14,773 bases of DNA, from the NCBI GenBank assembly GCA_003695005.1, contig RFJE01000201.1:1-14773 (forward strand), in the 5' to 3' direction. The DNA comes from Candidatus Hydrogenedentota bacterium. Lineage in GTDB: Bacteria > Spirochaetota > Leptospiria > Turneriellales > J094. A program made the translations under genes and the position numbers. This document shows positions 7,501 to 14,318 of this stretch, one piece after another. The stretch's first letter is position 1; the number at the start of each line of letters is the position of its first letter. The notes under the pieces were generated by a model. It was not told the origin of the DNA. It was given only the letters and a program-made list of their open reading frames with translations, and did no database searches.

Positions 7501-7846
7501 AATACACACACCTTGATGTTGGCGTCTCTCGCACGGTAATGGAATATAAATTTGGTAAATCTTTTTTTAAAGCATTAAATATATATTTTGCTATGACTTC
7601 TGCCGTTGGATTTTCGAGTCCTGGAATCGCATTTAAAAAATTATGATCGAGTTTTTGAATTAAAGGTTTTACGGCTTTTTTTACATCACCAAAATCCATA
7701 ACCCAACCATGCAGAGTGTCTACTTCTCCTTTAATCGCAACCGTAATATGATAGCGATGTCCATGTAGCCTTCGGCATTTATGCGTGATAGGAACATTAG
7801 GCAAAAAGTGGGCTGCATCAAATTCAAAATCTTTTTCAAGAATCAT
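7493..7846 (-). CDS. queD: 6-carboxy-5,6,7,8-tetrahydropterin synthase QueD
   Basis: QueD converts 7,8-dihydroneopterin triphosphate to 6-carboxytetrahydropterin, the first committed step of preQ0 synthesis after GTP cyclohydrolase I. The 117-residue protein belongs to the PTPS/QueD family. The zinc ligands are H13 (FDAAHFLP), H28 and H30 (RRLHGHRYH), the catalytic cysteine is C24 in HKCRRLHGH, and the LDHNFLN and PTAE motifs and a terminal RETPTSRCVYY segment are present. The Cys before the RLHGH motif and the absence of extensions favour QueD over eukaryotic-type 6-pyruvoyl synthase. The ATG overlaps the queE stop (ATGA, 7843-7846); AGGA at 7856-7859 lies 9 nt upstream. No GTP cyclohydrolase (folE) gene is in the window, so the substrate must come from elsewhere. 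Confidence 0.95.
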   Translation of the reverse strand: MILEKDFEFDAAHFLPNVPITHKCRRLHGHRYHITVAIKGEVDTLHGWVMDFGDVKKAVKPLIQKLDHNFLNAIPGLENPTAEVIAKYIFNALKKDLPNLYSITVRETPTSRCVYYG

Positions 7847-8529
7847 ACGCCTTTTTCCTGATCTGGGAAAATAATTTTATGTAGTTGTAGTCCTAATCGA
7901 AAAGGGAATTTAGAATTTTTAATCCAACCGGCTAGCATACTTGGATCCAGTATAGAATAAGCTGGTTGTAAAATAACCGGCTGTTTCCTTTCATAGAGCT
8001 TATATTCATTGTTAATATGCTCTGCCCAAAGAAAGTCTTTATAGGAAGCTATCACAATTTTTATTTCGTCTGTTTCTTTTAAGAAATGCAAATTTTCGTA
8101 AAGATTCCGAAATTCCATTTTCGAATCCGGTGCTTTTAAGTCCATGGCAATATGCACTTGTTTTGGCAAGCTTGCAATAGGAAACGAACCAGATGTTTCT
8201 AAAAACACTTCATACCCATTTGCTAACAAAGCATCTAAAAGAAACTTGCAATTTTTTTGTGCGAGTGGTTCTCCTCCTGTTACTTTTACACGACTACAAG
8301 GGTACTTACGAATCTCATTTAAAATATGTTCAACACGAAAAGGTTCCCCTTCATAAAAAGCATATTCTGTATCACACCATGAACAACGTAAGGGGCAACC
8401 GGTCATCCGGATAAAAATGGTAGGCAAGCCGGCATGAATTCCTTCTCCTTCGATGGAATAGAAAATTTCATTAACGGTAATTGTTTTTTTACCTGTATCT
8501 AGTTTGGGTTGATCGCTAGCTGCAATCAT
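7843..8529 (-). CDS. queE: 7-carboxy-7-deazaguanine synthase QueE (radical SAM)
   Basis: QueE is a radical SAM enzyme that rearranges 6-carboxytetrahydropterin to 7-carboxy-7-deazaguanine. The 228 residues contain the iron-sulfur motif CPLRCSWC (C45, C49, C52; CxxxCxxC) within MTGCPLRCSWCDTEYAF, preceded by the typical NEIFYSIEGEG segment (20-30). The SAM-binding GGEP lies at 85-88. The N-terminal 15 residues are variable. The start overlaps the murC stop (ATGA, 8526-8529) and no Shine-Dalgarno sequence is visible, so translation is probably coupled to murC. It is grouped with queD and queC, which complete preQ0 formation. The sequence has a QueE-type short C-terminal half (ending in the FRLGLQLHKI segment); an activating enzyme for a glycyl radical protein is unlikely because of the SIEGEG motif and the neighbours. 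Confidence 0.95.
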   Translation of the reverse strand: MIAASDQPKLDTGKKTITVNEIFYSIEGEGIHAGLPTIFIRMTGCPLRCSWCDTEYAFYEGEPFRVEHILNEIRKYPCSRVKVTGGEPLAQKNCKFLLDALLANGYEVFLETSGSFPIASLPKQVHIAMDLKAPDSKMEFRNLYENLHFLKETDEIKIVIASYKDFLWAEHINNEYKLYERKQPVILQPAYSILDPSMLAGWIKNSKFPFRLGLQLHKIIFPDQEKGV

Positions 8530-9926
8530 ATGTTGAGTTTTTGTTTTTGAGACAGCTTGTAAACGAAATCCTTGGCTGCTTTTGAACTATTGCCAGCTCC
8601 TAGAAATAAAATCAAAGTTTTTTGTTTTAATTCAGGCAGGAACTGAAGCATTTCCTTTTCTATTTTTTCATTCCAATCTAGATGCAAAATTGTATTGAGT
8701 TCTTTTTCTACAGAAGGCCATTGTGGAAAATCTGCCGGATTATCCCCTGCTGTAAAAATTGGCATTTTGTATAGTTTTGCGCGTCCTTTCATCTCTTCGA
8801 AAACTTTCTTGTAATCCTCAATAAAGTAAAGAACCCTAGAAATGCGGTGTGGCTCCCATATCACATAAATCTTCTCATATTGGCTTTTTATGGTTTTAAA
8901 AACAGTTGCTATTTCAGTAGGGTGGTGAGCATAATCATCCATGACTGTAACGGTTTCATTTTGAAACAAAATGTCCATCCGACGTTTTATGCCCTGAAAT
9001 TCTAAAAGTGTCTTGCGCACAACCCCATCTGGAATTTTCAAAAGATTAGCCACTTGCAATACCAGCGAGGCATTGAAAAGATTGTGATGACCTAAAAGTC
9101 CAATTTTGTAGCTTTTTCCATGATATGTAATTGTATCAGAATGTATCGTTGGCCGATTTGTATTTTCATCATTTAAAAACTTTTTTATGATAGATTCTTC
9201 AATTTCCGAAGAGAAGAAAAGCTTACCCTTATGTGTTATTGTCTCCTGAAAAAAATTGTAAAATGTATTTAAAAATTCACTTTGGTCTTTATAGTGATCG
9301 GGATGATCTATTTCCATGTTTGTAACACAAACAATATCCGCATCTATGGATAAAAAACTTCCATCGGATTCATCTGCTTCCACGATAAAAAGTGGTTTGT
9401 TCTGAAACGTACCACTGCCAATTACTACATTGCTCCTGAAATCTTTCAGCGTGCCCCCTACAAGAGCTGTTGGATCATATCCGGCTGTTTTTAAAAGATA
9501 CGTAATCCATCCTGTTGTTGTAGTTTTGCCATGTGTGCCACATACAGCAAGGCAAAAGCTTTTCTTGGTAATCATGCTTAAAAGAGGATGGCGAGAATAT
9601 ACAGGAATTCCCTGTTGTTTTGCATATTGTACCTCGGGATCGGTAAGGGGTACGGCTGTACTTTTAAATAAAATAGCATTTTTGGAAATTCGTTCCGGGT
9701 GAGATCCGACCCAAACAGGGATACCTGCTTCTTTGAGTTTGTTTAAATATTCACTTTCGTTTAAATCGCTAGCGGTTACGGAAAAGCCTAAGTTTTTTGC
9801 TAAAAGAGCCAGTGCACTCATGCCCACTCCCCCAGCTCCCACAATATGTAAGCAATGAACTTGATCCCATTGGATTTTATCATCCACGAGCGTTTCTTGA
9901 TTTGGCTGCTGTAAATTAAAAGGCAT
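8526..9926 (-). CDS. murC: UDP-N-acetylmuramate--L-alanine ligase MurC
   Basis: MurC adds the first amino acid, L-alanine, to UDP-MurNAc in the cytoplasm, opening the peptide branch of peptidoglycan precursor synthesis. The 466 residues show an N-terminal nucleotide-binding domain with GAGGVGMSALA (30-40) and the ATP loop GTHGKTTTT (130-138). They also show EADESDGSF (183-191), the NMEIDHPDHY segment (203-212), GHHNLFNA (279-286), DDYAHHPTEI (330-339) and PHRISR (359-364). The last two, with ESD in place of EYD, favour MurC over the recycling ligase Mpl. The start overlaps the preceding outer-membrane gene by 11 nt and has no clear ribosome binding site, so expression is probably coupled. It lies between outer-membrane protein genes and queuosine genes, away from any murG/ftsZ cluster visible here. 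Confidence 0.93.
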   Translation of the reverse strand: MPFNLQQPNQETLVDDKIQWDQVHCLHIVGAGGVGMSALALLAKNLGFSVTASDLNESEYLNKLKEAGIPVWVGSHPERISKNAILFKSTAVPLTDPEVQYAKQQGIPVYSRHPLLSMITKKSFCLAVCGTHGKTTTTGWITYLLKTAGYDPTALVGGTLKDFRSNVVIGSGTFQNKPLFIVEADESDGSFLSIDADIVCVTNMEIDHPDHYKDQSEFLNTFYNFFQETITHKGKLFFSSEIEESIIKKFLNDENTNRPTIHSDTITYHGKSYKIGLLGHHNLFNASLVLQVANLLKIPDGVVRKTLLEFQGIKRRMDILFQNETVTVMDDYAHHPTEIATVFKTIKSQYEKIYVIWEPHRISRVLYFIEDYKKVFEEMKGRAKLYKMPIFTAGDNPADFPQWPSVEKELNTILHLDWNEKIEKEMLQFLPELKQKTLILFLGAGNSSKAAKDFVYKLSQKQKLNI

Positions 9927-10725
9927 AAAAGGAAACGCCTACAATAAGCTTCGCAGCATGTTGATCCCAAATTGATTTTGTATCTTGTGCATTTAAGCTA
10001 TAGATCTCTGTAGATTGCCCTAAATCGGTAATTGTTTTTTTACCAAACTGGTTCTTCGAAAATTGAGTTACTGGCAAAAATTGCAAATTCACTCTCCAAA
10101 ATAAATGCATCCAGTTTGTTAGTTTATGCTCAAAATGAAAACCCAACAGACCTCCGATACCGGTTGCTTTTATTTTTTCTTCTGCAATAAAAACACCTTG
10201 TTCGCGTTCGGTTACTTTAAAGTTTTCCATGGTATATAAAAAACCAAATACAAAATCAAAAGCAAACGACTCGGAAGAGTAAACACGCCATAAGATGTTC
10301 GACTCCAGTAAAATAGCAGAATGATCTTTAATGGAAATGTCATTGGTCAGGGTTGCATCACCCGCTGTTAAGTATCCGGTTTGAGCATTCTCAAAAAGAA
10401 CCCAGCTAGCACCAAGTTCTAATCCAATATCACGAAACGCAGGTGCCCATTTTTTAAGCCATGTAAAGTAATGACGTATGTTGGCTCCCCCACCACCTAA
10501 ATAATGCGCCGGTTTCGACGCTGACTGTGGATTTTGCGTAAGCCGACCCCACTTGGCCAGTGGCTCATAAGTTTGATGAAAAGGTAAATTTAAGGCATAA
10601 CCGCCGACTCCATAGATTCCAAGAGAAAGAAGCGGTCTTTTTAGATCGGCAGAAAAAATATTTTGCCATAACGCCTGGCAAAATAGCAATGCCAAAAAAG
10701 TAAGAATGCTAAAAAAATTTTTCAT
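9916..10725 (-). CDS. Predicted outer-membrane beta-barrel protein, unknown family
   Basis: A 269-residue secreted protein that I do not recognise. A Sec signal peptide covers about 1-26 (hydrophobic FSILTFLALLF, predicted cut after IFSA). The rest alternates polar and hydrophobic residues in short strands, with Gly-rich turns (YLGGGGANIRHYF near 75-87). It ends in YAF, an aromatic C-terminus typical of outer-membrane beta-barrels recognised by the BAM machinery. It lacks the FVGGGPSFFYG-type motifs shared by the three proteins encoded upstream, so it appears to be a separate barrel family. Cys16 lies in ALLFCQAL, which is a poor lipobox, so a lipoprotein is unlikely. The ATG overlaps the upstream stop (ATGA); GGAG lies 13 nt upstream, rather far. 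The 3' end overlaps murC by 11 nt. Function unknown. Confidence 0.75.
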   Translation of the reverse strand: MKNFFSILTFLALLFCQALWQNIFSADLKRPLLSLGIYGVGGYALNLPFHQTYEPLAKWGRLTQNPQSASKPAHYLGGGGANIRHYFTWLKKWAPAFRDIGLELGASWVLFENAQTGYLTAGDATLTNDISIKDHSAILLESNILWRVYSSESFAFDFVFGFLYTMENFKVTEREQGVFIAEEKIKATGIGGLLGFHFEHKLTNWMHLFWRVNLQFLPVTQFSKNQFGKKTITDLGQSTEIYSLNAQDTKSIWDQHAAKLIVGVSFYAF

Positions 10726-12158
10726 AAAAATCTTTTTACTCCAAATAATATTTGAGTGCCCGAAAAGTTTAAGGAAATGGCATCTGCTCTATCGGTTTCC
10801 GCAGTTCCTAGTGTAGACTCTGTGCGAGCATTCAGTTTTCTATCCTCGACTAAACCACTCGACCCAAATGTTTGGTACAGTTCTACCGAGACCATAAACC
10901 CTTTATAAACTTCCGCTTCAATCCCAACAAGGATATGAAACCCTAATGCTGTAGCTTGGAAAATATCTTCTTCGGTAATAAAATTTTCCGTGCCACCTTT
11001 GCGGGTTGTAGTAATTGTACCTGCGGTTGGATCGGGATATGTAGTGGTTTGGTTAGAGTCAAAGGTAGAGATATTAACTCCATAAAAAAAGCTCGGTCCA
11101 CCTCCCACAAACGCTCCGTACTTTTTAGAAGCTAAAAGCCTTAAAGCAAATGAAAGCGGAATGTGAAATCGAATCATCTTCATTTTGTGTTCTAAGTACA
11201 ATTCCTGTCCTGAATCATTGTAAAAAACAAAGCGATTGGTTCCACCAAGTCCGATAACCGACCACGAAAAGTGAACCCCTAAACGGACCATATACGTTTC
11301 GCTATAATAATAGGCAGCCGCTGCAATCGGGAATGCAGATAGGCTAGCCGAAGAGTCCGTTACTTTCGCTTCTTTAGAACCTTCGGGTAATAAACTATTT
11401 AATTCATTTACAGAGGATTGAAAGGCATTGGCAATTGCGGCCCCACCTTTATTGGGTGTTTGGTTTAAATATTGTGATGCTGTTGGAAACGGGATTTGGT
11501 TGCCAAACGTAAACCCTTCATTGGCAGAATTTCCTAAATTTGGTTCAAAGCCAATCAAAAAGCTCCATGCAAAACCAACTCTCGGGGGGAGTTGACTATC
11601 TAATTTTGCTTCCTCTGCTTTTTTGTAAAAATAAGCCCGATAGCGTTCTTCTTCTTTAATACGCATCAGTCTTTTTCTGCGTTCTTCTTTGCGACGTTTT
11701 TCTTCTTCTTCCTGCATTTTCCGAATACGCTCTTCGGATTTTGCAAGCTCCTCTTGTTCTTTTTTACGACGAGCTTCTTCTTCTGCGAGTTCTTTTTGTC
11801 GCTCTAGCTCTTCCTCTTCTTCTAGTCTTTTATCCACTTCATCTTCATCACTAAATTCATCTTCTTGATTGGCGACACCTGTATCCTCTTGTTCGGTTTC
11901 TAGTTGCTTTTCTTCTTTACTTTCTTCGCTTTGATTCTCATCTTGCGTGACTTCTTCCTCTTCGCTTTGTTCTTCTTCCTCTACCTCATCTTCTTCATCA
12001 CTTTCTTCCTCGTCGCTTTCGTCGTCAGAAAAATCTTCTTCGTCGAAATCTTGGGCGTAAATGGTGCGTGGCCATTTTACAGGAAGTAAAGGCGAAAAAG
12101 TAAAATGTGCGAATAAATAAAAAATGACAATTAGGAAAATGTTGATTGTTCTTCTCAT
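10722..12158 (-). CDS. Outer-membrane beta-barrel protein with hyperacidic and charged-helix N-terminal extension
   Basis: This 478-residue secreted protein has three parts. A signal peptide at about 1-35 ends near TIYAQ. A hyperacidic disordered stretch at 37-110 has 43 Asp/Glu and only 3 Lys in 74 residues. A Glu/Arg/Lys-rich segment at about 112-185 is likely a long single helix or coiled coil, e.g. RRKKEQEELAKSEERIRKM at 130-148. The barrel part (194-478) ends VKRFL. Its core motifs match the two upstream genes: KYGAFVGGGPSFFYG at 346-360, and EEDIFQATALG followed by FHILVGIE at 396-414. It is the third of three paralogues in a row. The ATG overlaps the preceding stop (TAATG, 1 nt), with AGGT 8 nt upstream. 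Inferred topology: barrel in the outer membrane, charged arm in the periplasm. No known function recognised. Confidence 0.82.
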   Translation of the reverse strand: MRRTINIFLIVIFYLFAHFTFSPLLPVKWPRTIYAQDFDEEDFSDDESDEEESDEEDEVEEEEQSEEEEVTQDENQSEESKEEKQLETEQEDTGVANQEDEFSDEDEVDKRLEEEEELERQKELAEEEARRKKEQEELAKSEERIRKMQEEEEKRRKEERRKRLMRIKEEERYRAYFYKKAEEAKLDSQLPPRVGFAWSFLIGFEPNLGNSANEGFTFGNQIPFPTASQYLNQTPNKGGAAIANAFQSSVNELNSLLPEGSKEAKVTDSSASLSAFPIAAAAYYYSETYMVRLGVHFSWSVIGLGGTNRFVFYNDSGQELYLEHKMKMIRFHIPLSFALRLLASKKYGAFVGGGPSFFYGVNISTFDSNQTTTYPDPTAGTITTTRKGGTENFITEEDIFQATALGFHILVGIEAEVYKGFMVSVELYQTFGSSGLVEDRKLNARTESTLGTAETDRADAISLNFSGTQILFGVKRFL

Positions 12159-13027
12159 TAGAGCGTACCTATAAAGTAATTAAATGAAATTAAAAGTTGG
12201 ATTCCGGTAAAATCAAGACCATTTGGCATTTTTGGATCAAAGGGAATAAACTTAGCATCTTGCGAAAAGGTATAAATTCCTAAAATTTCAGGATTTTTAG
12301 GATTCTCTTGTGCCTGAATATTTTTCGTTCCTGCTTCCGTAATCGCCTTATCTTGTACTGCCCCTAATAATCCGTAGTTAAACCATACTTCAAAAGAAAG
12401 CGAAAATTCCGAAGATAAACTCACTTCACTGCCAAAAATGGCATGCGCTCCTAAAGCCCATCCTTGGAATAAATCTTCGTCCGGAAACAGCTTAACTTCA
12501 TTTCCTGAACTATCCGTTCCTGTGCGTCCATTATCATGTGTAATAAAAGCCGAACCATAAAATAAAGTCGGCCCAATTCCCGCATATAGACGAGTGTACG
12601 CATCGTGACGTAAATTAAAAGCAGCCGTAAATGGAATTTCTAAAATTCGCATATCATAATCTTCGGTAACCGTTTGCTTTTTGCCATCTGAGTACGTCAC
12701 TTCCATTACATTTTTACCACCAACTGTAAACTGATAGTTTACGCCTAGCATAAGTATGAAATACTTTTCTATGTAACGCACATTTAAGCCAAGGGGAATC
12801 CCACTTGCTTGCGACGAAGTTGTGATGAGTTTTGAACTCCGATCCGACGCGCTGCAAGTTGTATTCGATCCGTTTATACAATTTTGAAATTGGGTTTGTG
12901 TTGTTGCAATGGCTGTATTAAAGTGTAAAATATCTGGATTCCATCCTGTTAAAAATCCAATGGTGATACCACCTGCATATAAAAAAGAAGGTACTAAAAT
13001 GGAAAGGGTTAAGAGTAACTTCTTCAT
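12158..13027 (-). CDS. Outer-membrane beta-barrel protein, second of three tandem paralogues
   Basis: A 289-residue protein with a classic signal peptide (MKKLLLTLSILVPSFLYA, cut near A18) that runs directly into a beta-barrel without an N-terminal extension. Shared paralogue motifs are YTRLYAGIGPTLFYG (144-158) and DEDLFQGWALGAHAIFGSE (193-211), and a final LDFTGIQLLISFNYF strand. Two cysteines (C50, C58) lie in a short Asn/Ser/Thr-rich segment, probably an exposed loop that could form a disulfide. The ATG overlaps the upstream stop (ATGA). GAGG at 13036-13039 lies 8 nt upstream, one of the better ribosome binding sites of this operon. It resembles the OmpA/OmpW-like small-barrel fold in a general way, but I cannot assign a named family. 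Function unknown. Confidence 0.82.
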   Translation of the reverse strand: MKKLLLTLSILVPSFLYAGGITIGFLTGWNPDILHFNTAIATTQTQFQNCINGSNTTCSASDRSSKLITTSSQASGIPLGLNVRYIEKYFILMLGVNYQFTVGGKNVMEVTYSDGKKQTVTEDYDMRILEIPFTAAFNLRHDAYTRLYAGIGPTLFYGSAFITHDNGRTGTDSSGNEVKLFPDEDLFQGWALGAHAIFGSEVSLSSEFSLSFEVWFNYGLLGAVQDKAITEAGTKNIQAQENPKNPEILGIYTFSQDAKFIPFDPKMPNGLDFTGIQLLISFNYFIGTL

Positions 13028-14217
13028 AAAATATACCTCACTCCAAACATTAAGGCATAGCCTCCATATTGGATATCGGATGCTTCGCCGAAGGTTTCTG
13101 CGCCAGTAGCTCCAATTTTTACTGTTTCTTTGTCTGTAACACCAGCTGTTTCCGGTGCCGAAGTTTGTAAGGTATCTAAACTACTTGAAACCACTTCATC
13201 TTTGCCAACGGCATAGCCACGGGAAAAAACAAGTTCTGCAGTAAGGGCTATGTCCGGATGAATAAAAATTTCCCCACCTAATAAAAAGTTATACCCTATG
13301 GCCGTCGTTGCAAAGGAATCCACATCTGGAATATCACCACGGATTTTTATGGTTTCCACACCTTGTGTTTTCGTGGTTACTCTGCGCCAGCCACCACTAA
13401 ACAAAGAAAGACCTCCACCAATATAAAAAGAATAGCTGCGCACATTGACTAAGCGCATGGCAACTGTACTGCTTAATTCAAAATAAGACATTCGAACCGA
13501 TGATTTTACGGTTAAATCTTTTCCCCCCGTATCCAAACCTGAGACTTGTCCAGTACTGCCGGGGGTGTATTGGTTCACCGTAATTTCATTAATGGCCGGA
13601 AAAGTAAATGCATACGTAAGTCCAACTCGATACATAAAAAAGCGAGTATAATAAGATAGCGAAAACATGACAGGGAAACCAATTAAAGCACCTGTGGCTG
13701 AGTTAATTTCTCCAGAGGATTGGAATCCTGATGGCGCAGAACTATTGGTTTGGTTGTATAGTCCTGCAACTCGTGCCATTTCGTTTCGAATTTGTCGAAG
13801 TCTTGCTCCGGAAGAAGATAAATTACCAATGTCGGGAATGATTCCGAGACTTACTCCAAAGGCATAACGTCCATCCCTTTTTACTTGTTTTTCTCGATGA
13901 AAGTTTTCGAGCTTGTGTTGCTCCTTAAGTTCTTTGCGCGTGTAAACCTTAGCGTTTTGCTGGTTTTTATTTTGCTGACTCGCTGGATGACTTGCTTTCC
14001 CGCGGTTTTGAACTTGATTTCGATCCTGATTTCGCAGATTTGTGTTTGTTTGCGCAAAAAAAACAGTACCCGTTAAATAAGCAAGAATGATAAATGTGTA
14101 TCGGCTCACTTTTTGCAAAATGAAGTTTTGAGTTTTTCCGTCAAATGTTTTTTGCAAAGTTGAAATTCGGGAGTCCGTGCGCCAGAGCTTGTGTGCCAAC
14201 AGGAAGTTAGCGCACAA
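13024..14217 (-). CDS. Outer-membrane beta-barrel protein with basic Gln/Asn-rich extension; first of three tandem paralogues
   Basis: The coordinates give the outermost open frame (397 codons from TTG at 14217); the true start is uncertain. No candidate (TTG 14217, TTG 14157, TTG 14118, GTG 14109) has a clear ribosome binding site. GTG 14109 or TTG 14118 would place a normal signal peptide (VSRYTFIILAYLTGTVFFA, 37-55) at the N-terminus, and the GTG overlaps the TGA of a 44-codon upstream frame. I prefer GTG 14109. After the signal comes a Gln/Asn/Arg/Lys-rich basic arm (about 56-116), then the barrel. Paralogue motifs are YSFYIGGGLSLFSG (262-275) and DVDSFATTAIGYNFLLGGE (298-316), and the end is FGVRYIL. 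A run of eight T codes for part of the signal peptide. It is the first gene of the eight-gene operon. Function unknown. Confidence 0.78.
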   Translation of the reverse strand: MCANFLLAHKLWRTDSRISTLQKTFDGKTQNFILQKVSRYTFIILAYLTGTVFFAQTNTNLRNQDRNQVQNRGKASHPASQQNKNQQNAKVYTRKELKEQHKLENFHREKQVKRDGRYAFGVSLGIIPDIGNLSSSGARLRQIRNEMARVAGLYNQTNSSAPSGFQSSGEINSATGALIGFPVMFSLSYYTRFFMYRVGLTYAFTFPAINEITVNQYTPGSTGQVSGLDTGGKDLTVKSSVRMSYFELSSTVAMRLVNVRSYSFYIGGGLSLFSGGWRRVTTKTQGVETIKIRGDIPDVDSFATTAIGYNFLLGGEIFIHPDIALTAELVFSRGYAVGKDEVVSSSLDTLQTSAPETAGVTDKETVKIGATGAETFGEASDIQYGGYALMFGVRYIL

Positions 14218-14240
14218 GATCTCGGGTAGTTGCTACGCAT
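14106..14240 (-). CDS. Possible 44-codon upstream (leader) reading frame
   Basis: A 44-residue frame starts at ATG 14240 and stops with TGA at 14108-14106. That TGA overlaps GTG 14109 as GTGA, the same kind of 4-nt overlap as at other junctions of this operon. The predicted peptide starts MRSNYPRSC, has four Cys (9, 14, 29, 42) and a Lys-rich end (KLKTSFCKK). It has no visible ribosome binding site and begins about where transcription would start from the candidate promoter, so it could be leaderless, or it could be an accidental frame in a structured leader. It occupies another frame of the region in which the long form of the downstream gene would begin, and both cannot be coding in the usual way. 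Confidence 0.25.
   Translation of the reverse strand: MRSNYPRSCALTSCWHTSSGARTPEFQLCKKHLTEKLKTSFCKK
14188..14218 (-). promoter_or_regulatory. Strong hairpin in the leader of the outer-membrane/murC/que operon
   Basis: The minus-strand RNA can fold into a 13-pair stem with a UUCCU loop. The arms CUUGUGCGCUAAC (14218-14206) and GUUGGCACACAAG (14200-14188) pair with one C-A mismatch and one U-G pair. No T-run follows, so it is not an intrinsic terminator. Part of its 5' arm (GUGCGC, 14215-14210) can instead pair perfectly with GCGCAC at 14182-14177, so two mutually exclusive folds are possible. This is read directly from the sequence; any regulatory role is inferred. Confidence 0.4.
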
Positions 14241-14243
14241 GAA

Positions 14244-14272
14244 AGTATAGGTAGTGAGGCTTCTTCTTTAAA
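14244..14272 (-). promoter_or_regulatory. Candidate sigma70-type promoter for the eight-gene minus-strand operon
   Basis: Read on the minus strand, a -35-like TTTAAA (14272-14267, 4 of 6 consensus bases) and a -10-like TATACT (14249-14244, 5 of 6) are separated by exactly 17 nt. Transcription would begin near 14237, just before the leader hairpin. It lies in the roughly 100-nt gap between the small DNA-binding-like gene and the first outer-membrane gene. Chance matches are common in AT-rich DNA, so this remains a candidate. Confidence 0.35.
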
Positions 14273-14318
14273 TGACTCGTGGGTTTGTAGTGAATGTGTC
14301 GCAAATCAGCTCTGTATA

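Noticed and set aside
8526..9926. Calling the ligase Mpl instead of MurC
   Set aside because: The motifs EADESDGSF, DDYAHHPTEI and PHRxSR are those of MurC; Mpl usually shows EYD and a DFAHHPT-type motif.
9916..10725. Lipoprotein reading of the fourth outer-membrane gene because of Cys16
   Set aside because: The surrounding ALLFCQAL does not fit a lipobox, and a better Sec cleavage site follows at IFSA.
11904..12089. Phe/Leu-rich plus-strand frame that looks like a membrane protein
   Set aside because: It is the exact antisense of the Glu/Asp repeat codons (GAA/GAG read back as TTC/CTC), so its hydrophobicity is an artefact.
14188..14218. Hairpin as an intrinsic terminator
   Set aside because: No T-run follows the stem on either strand.
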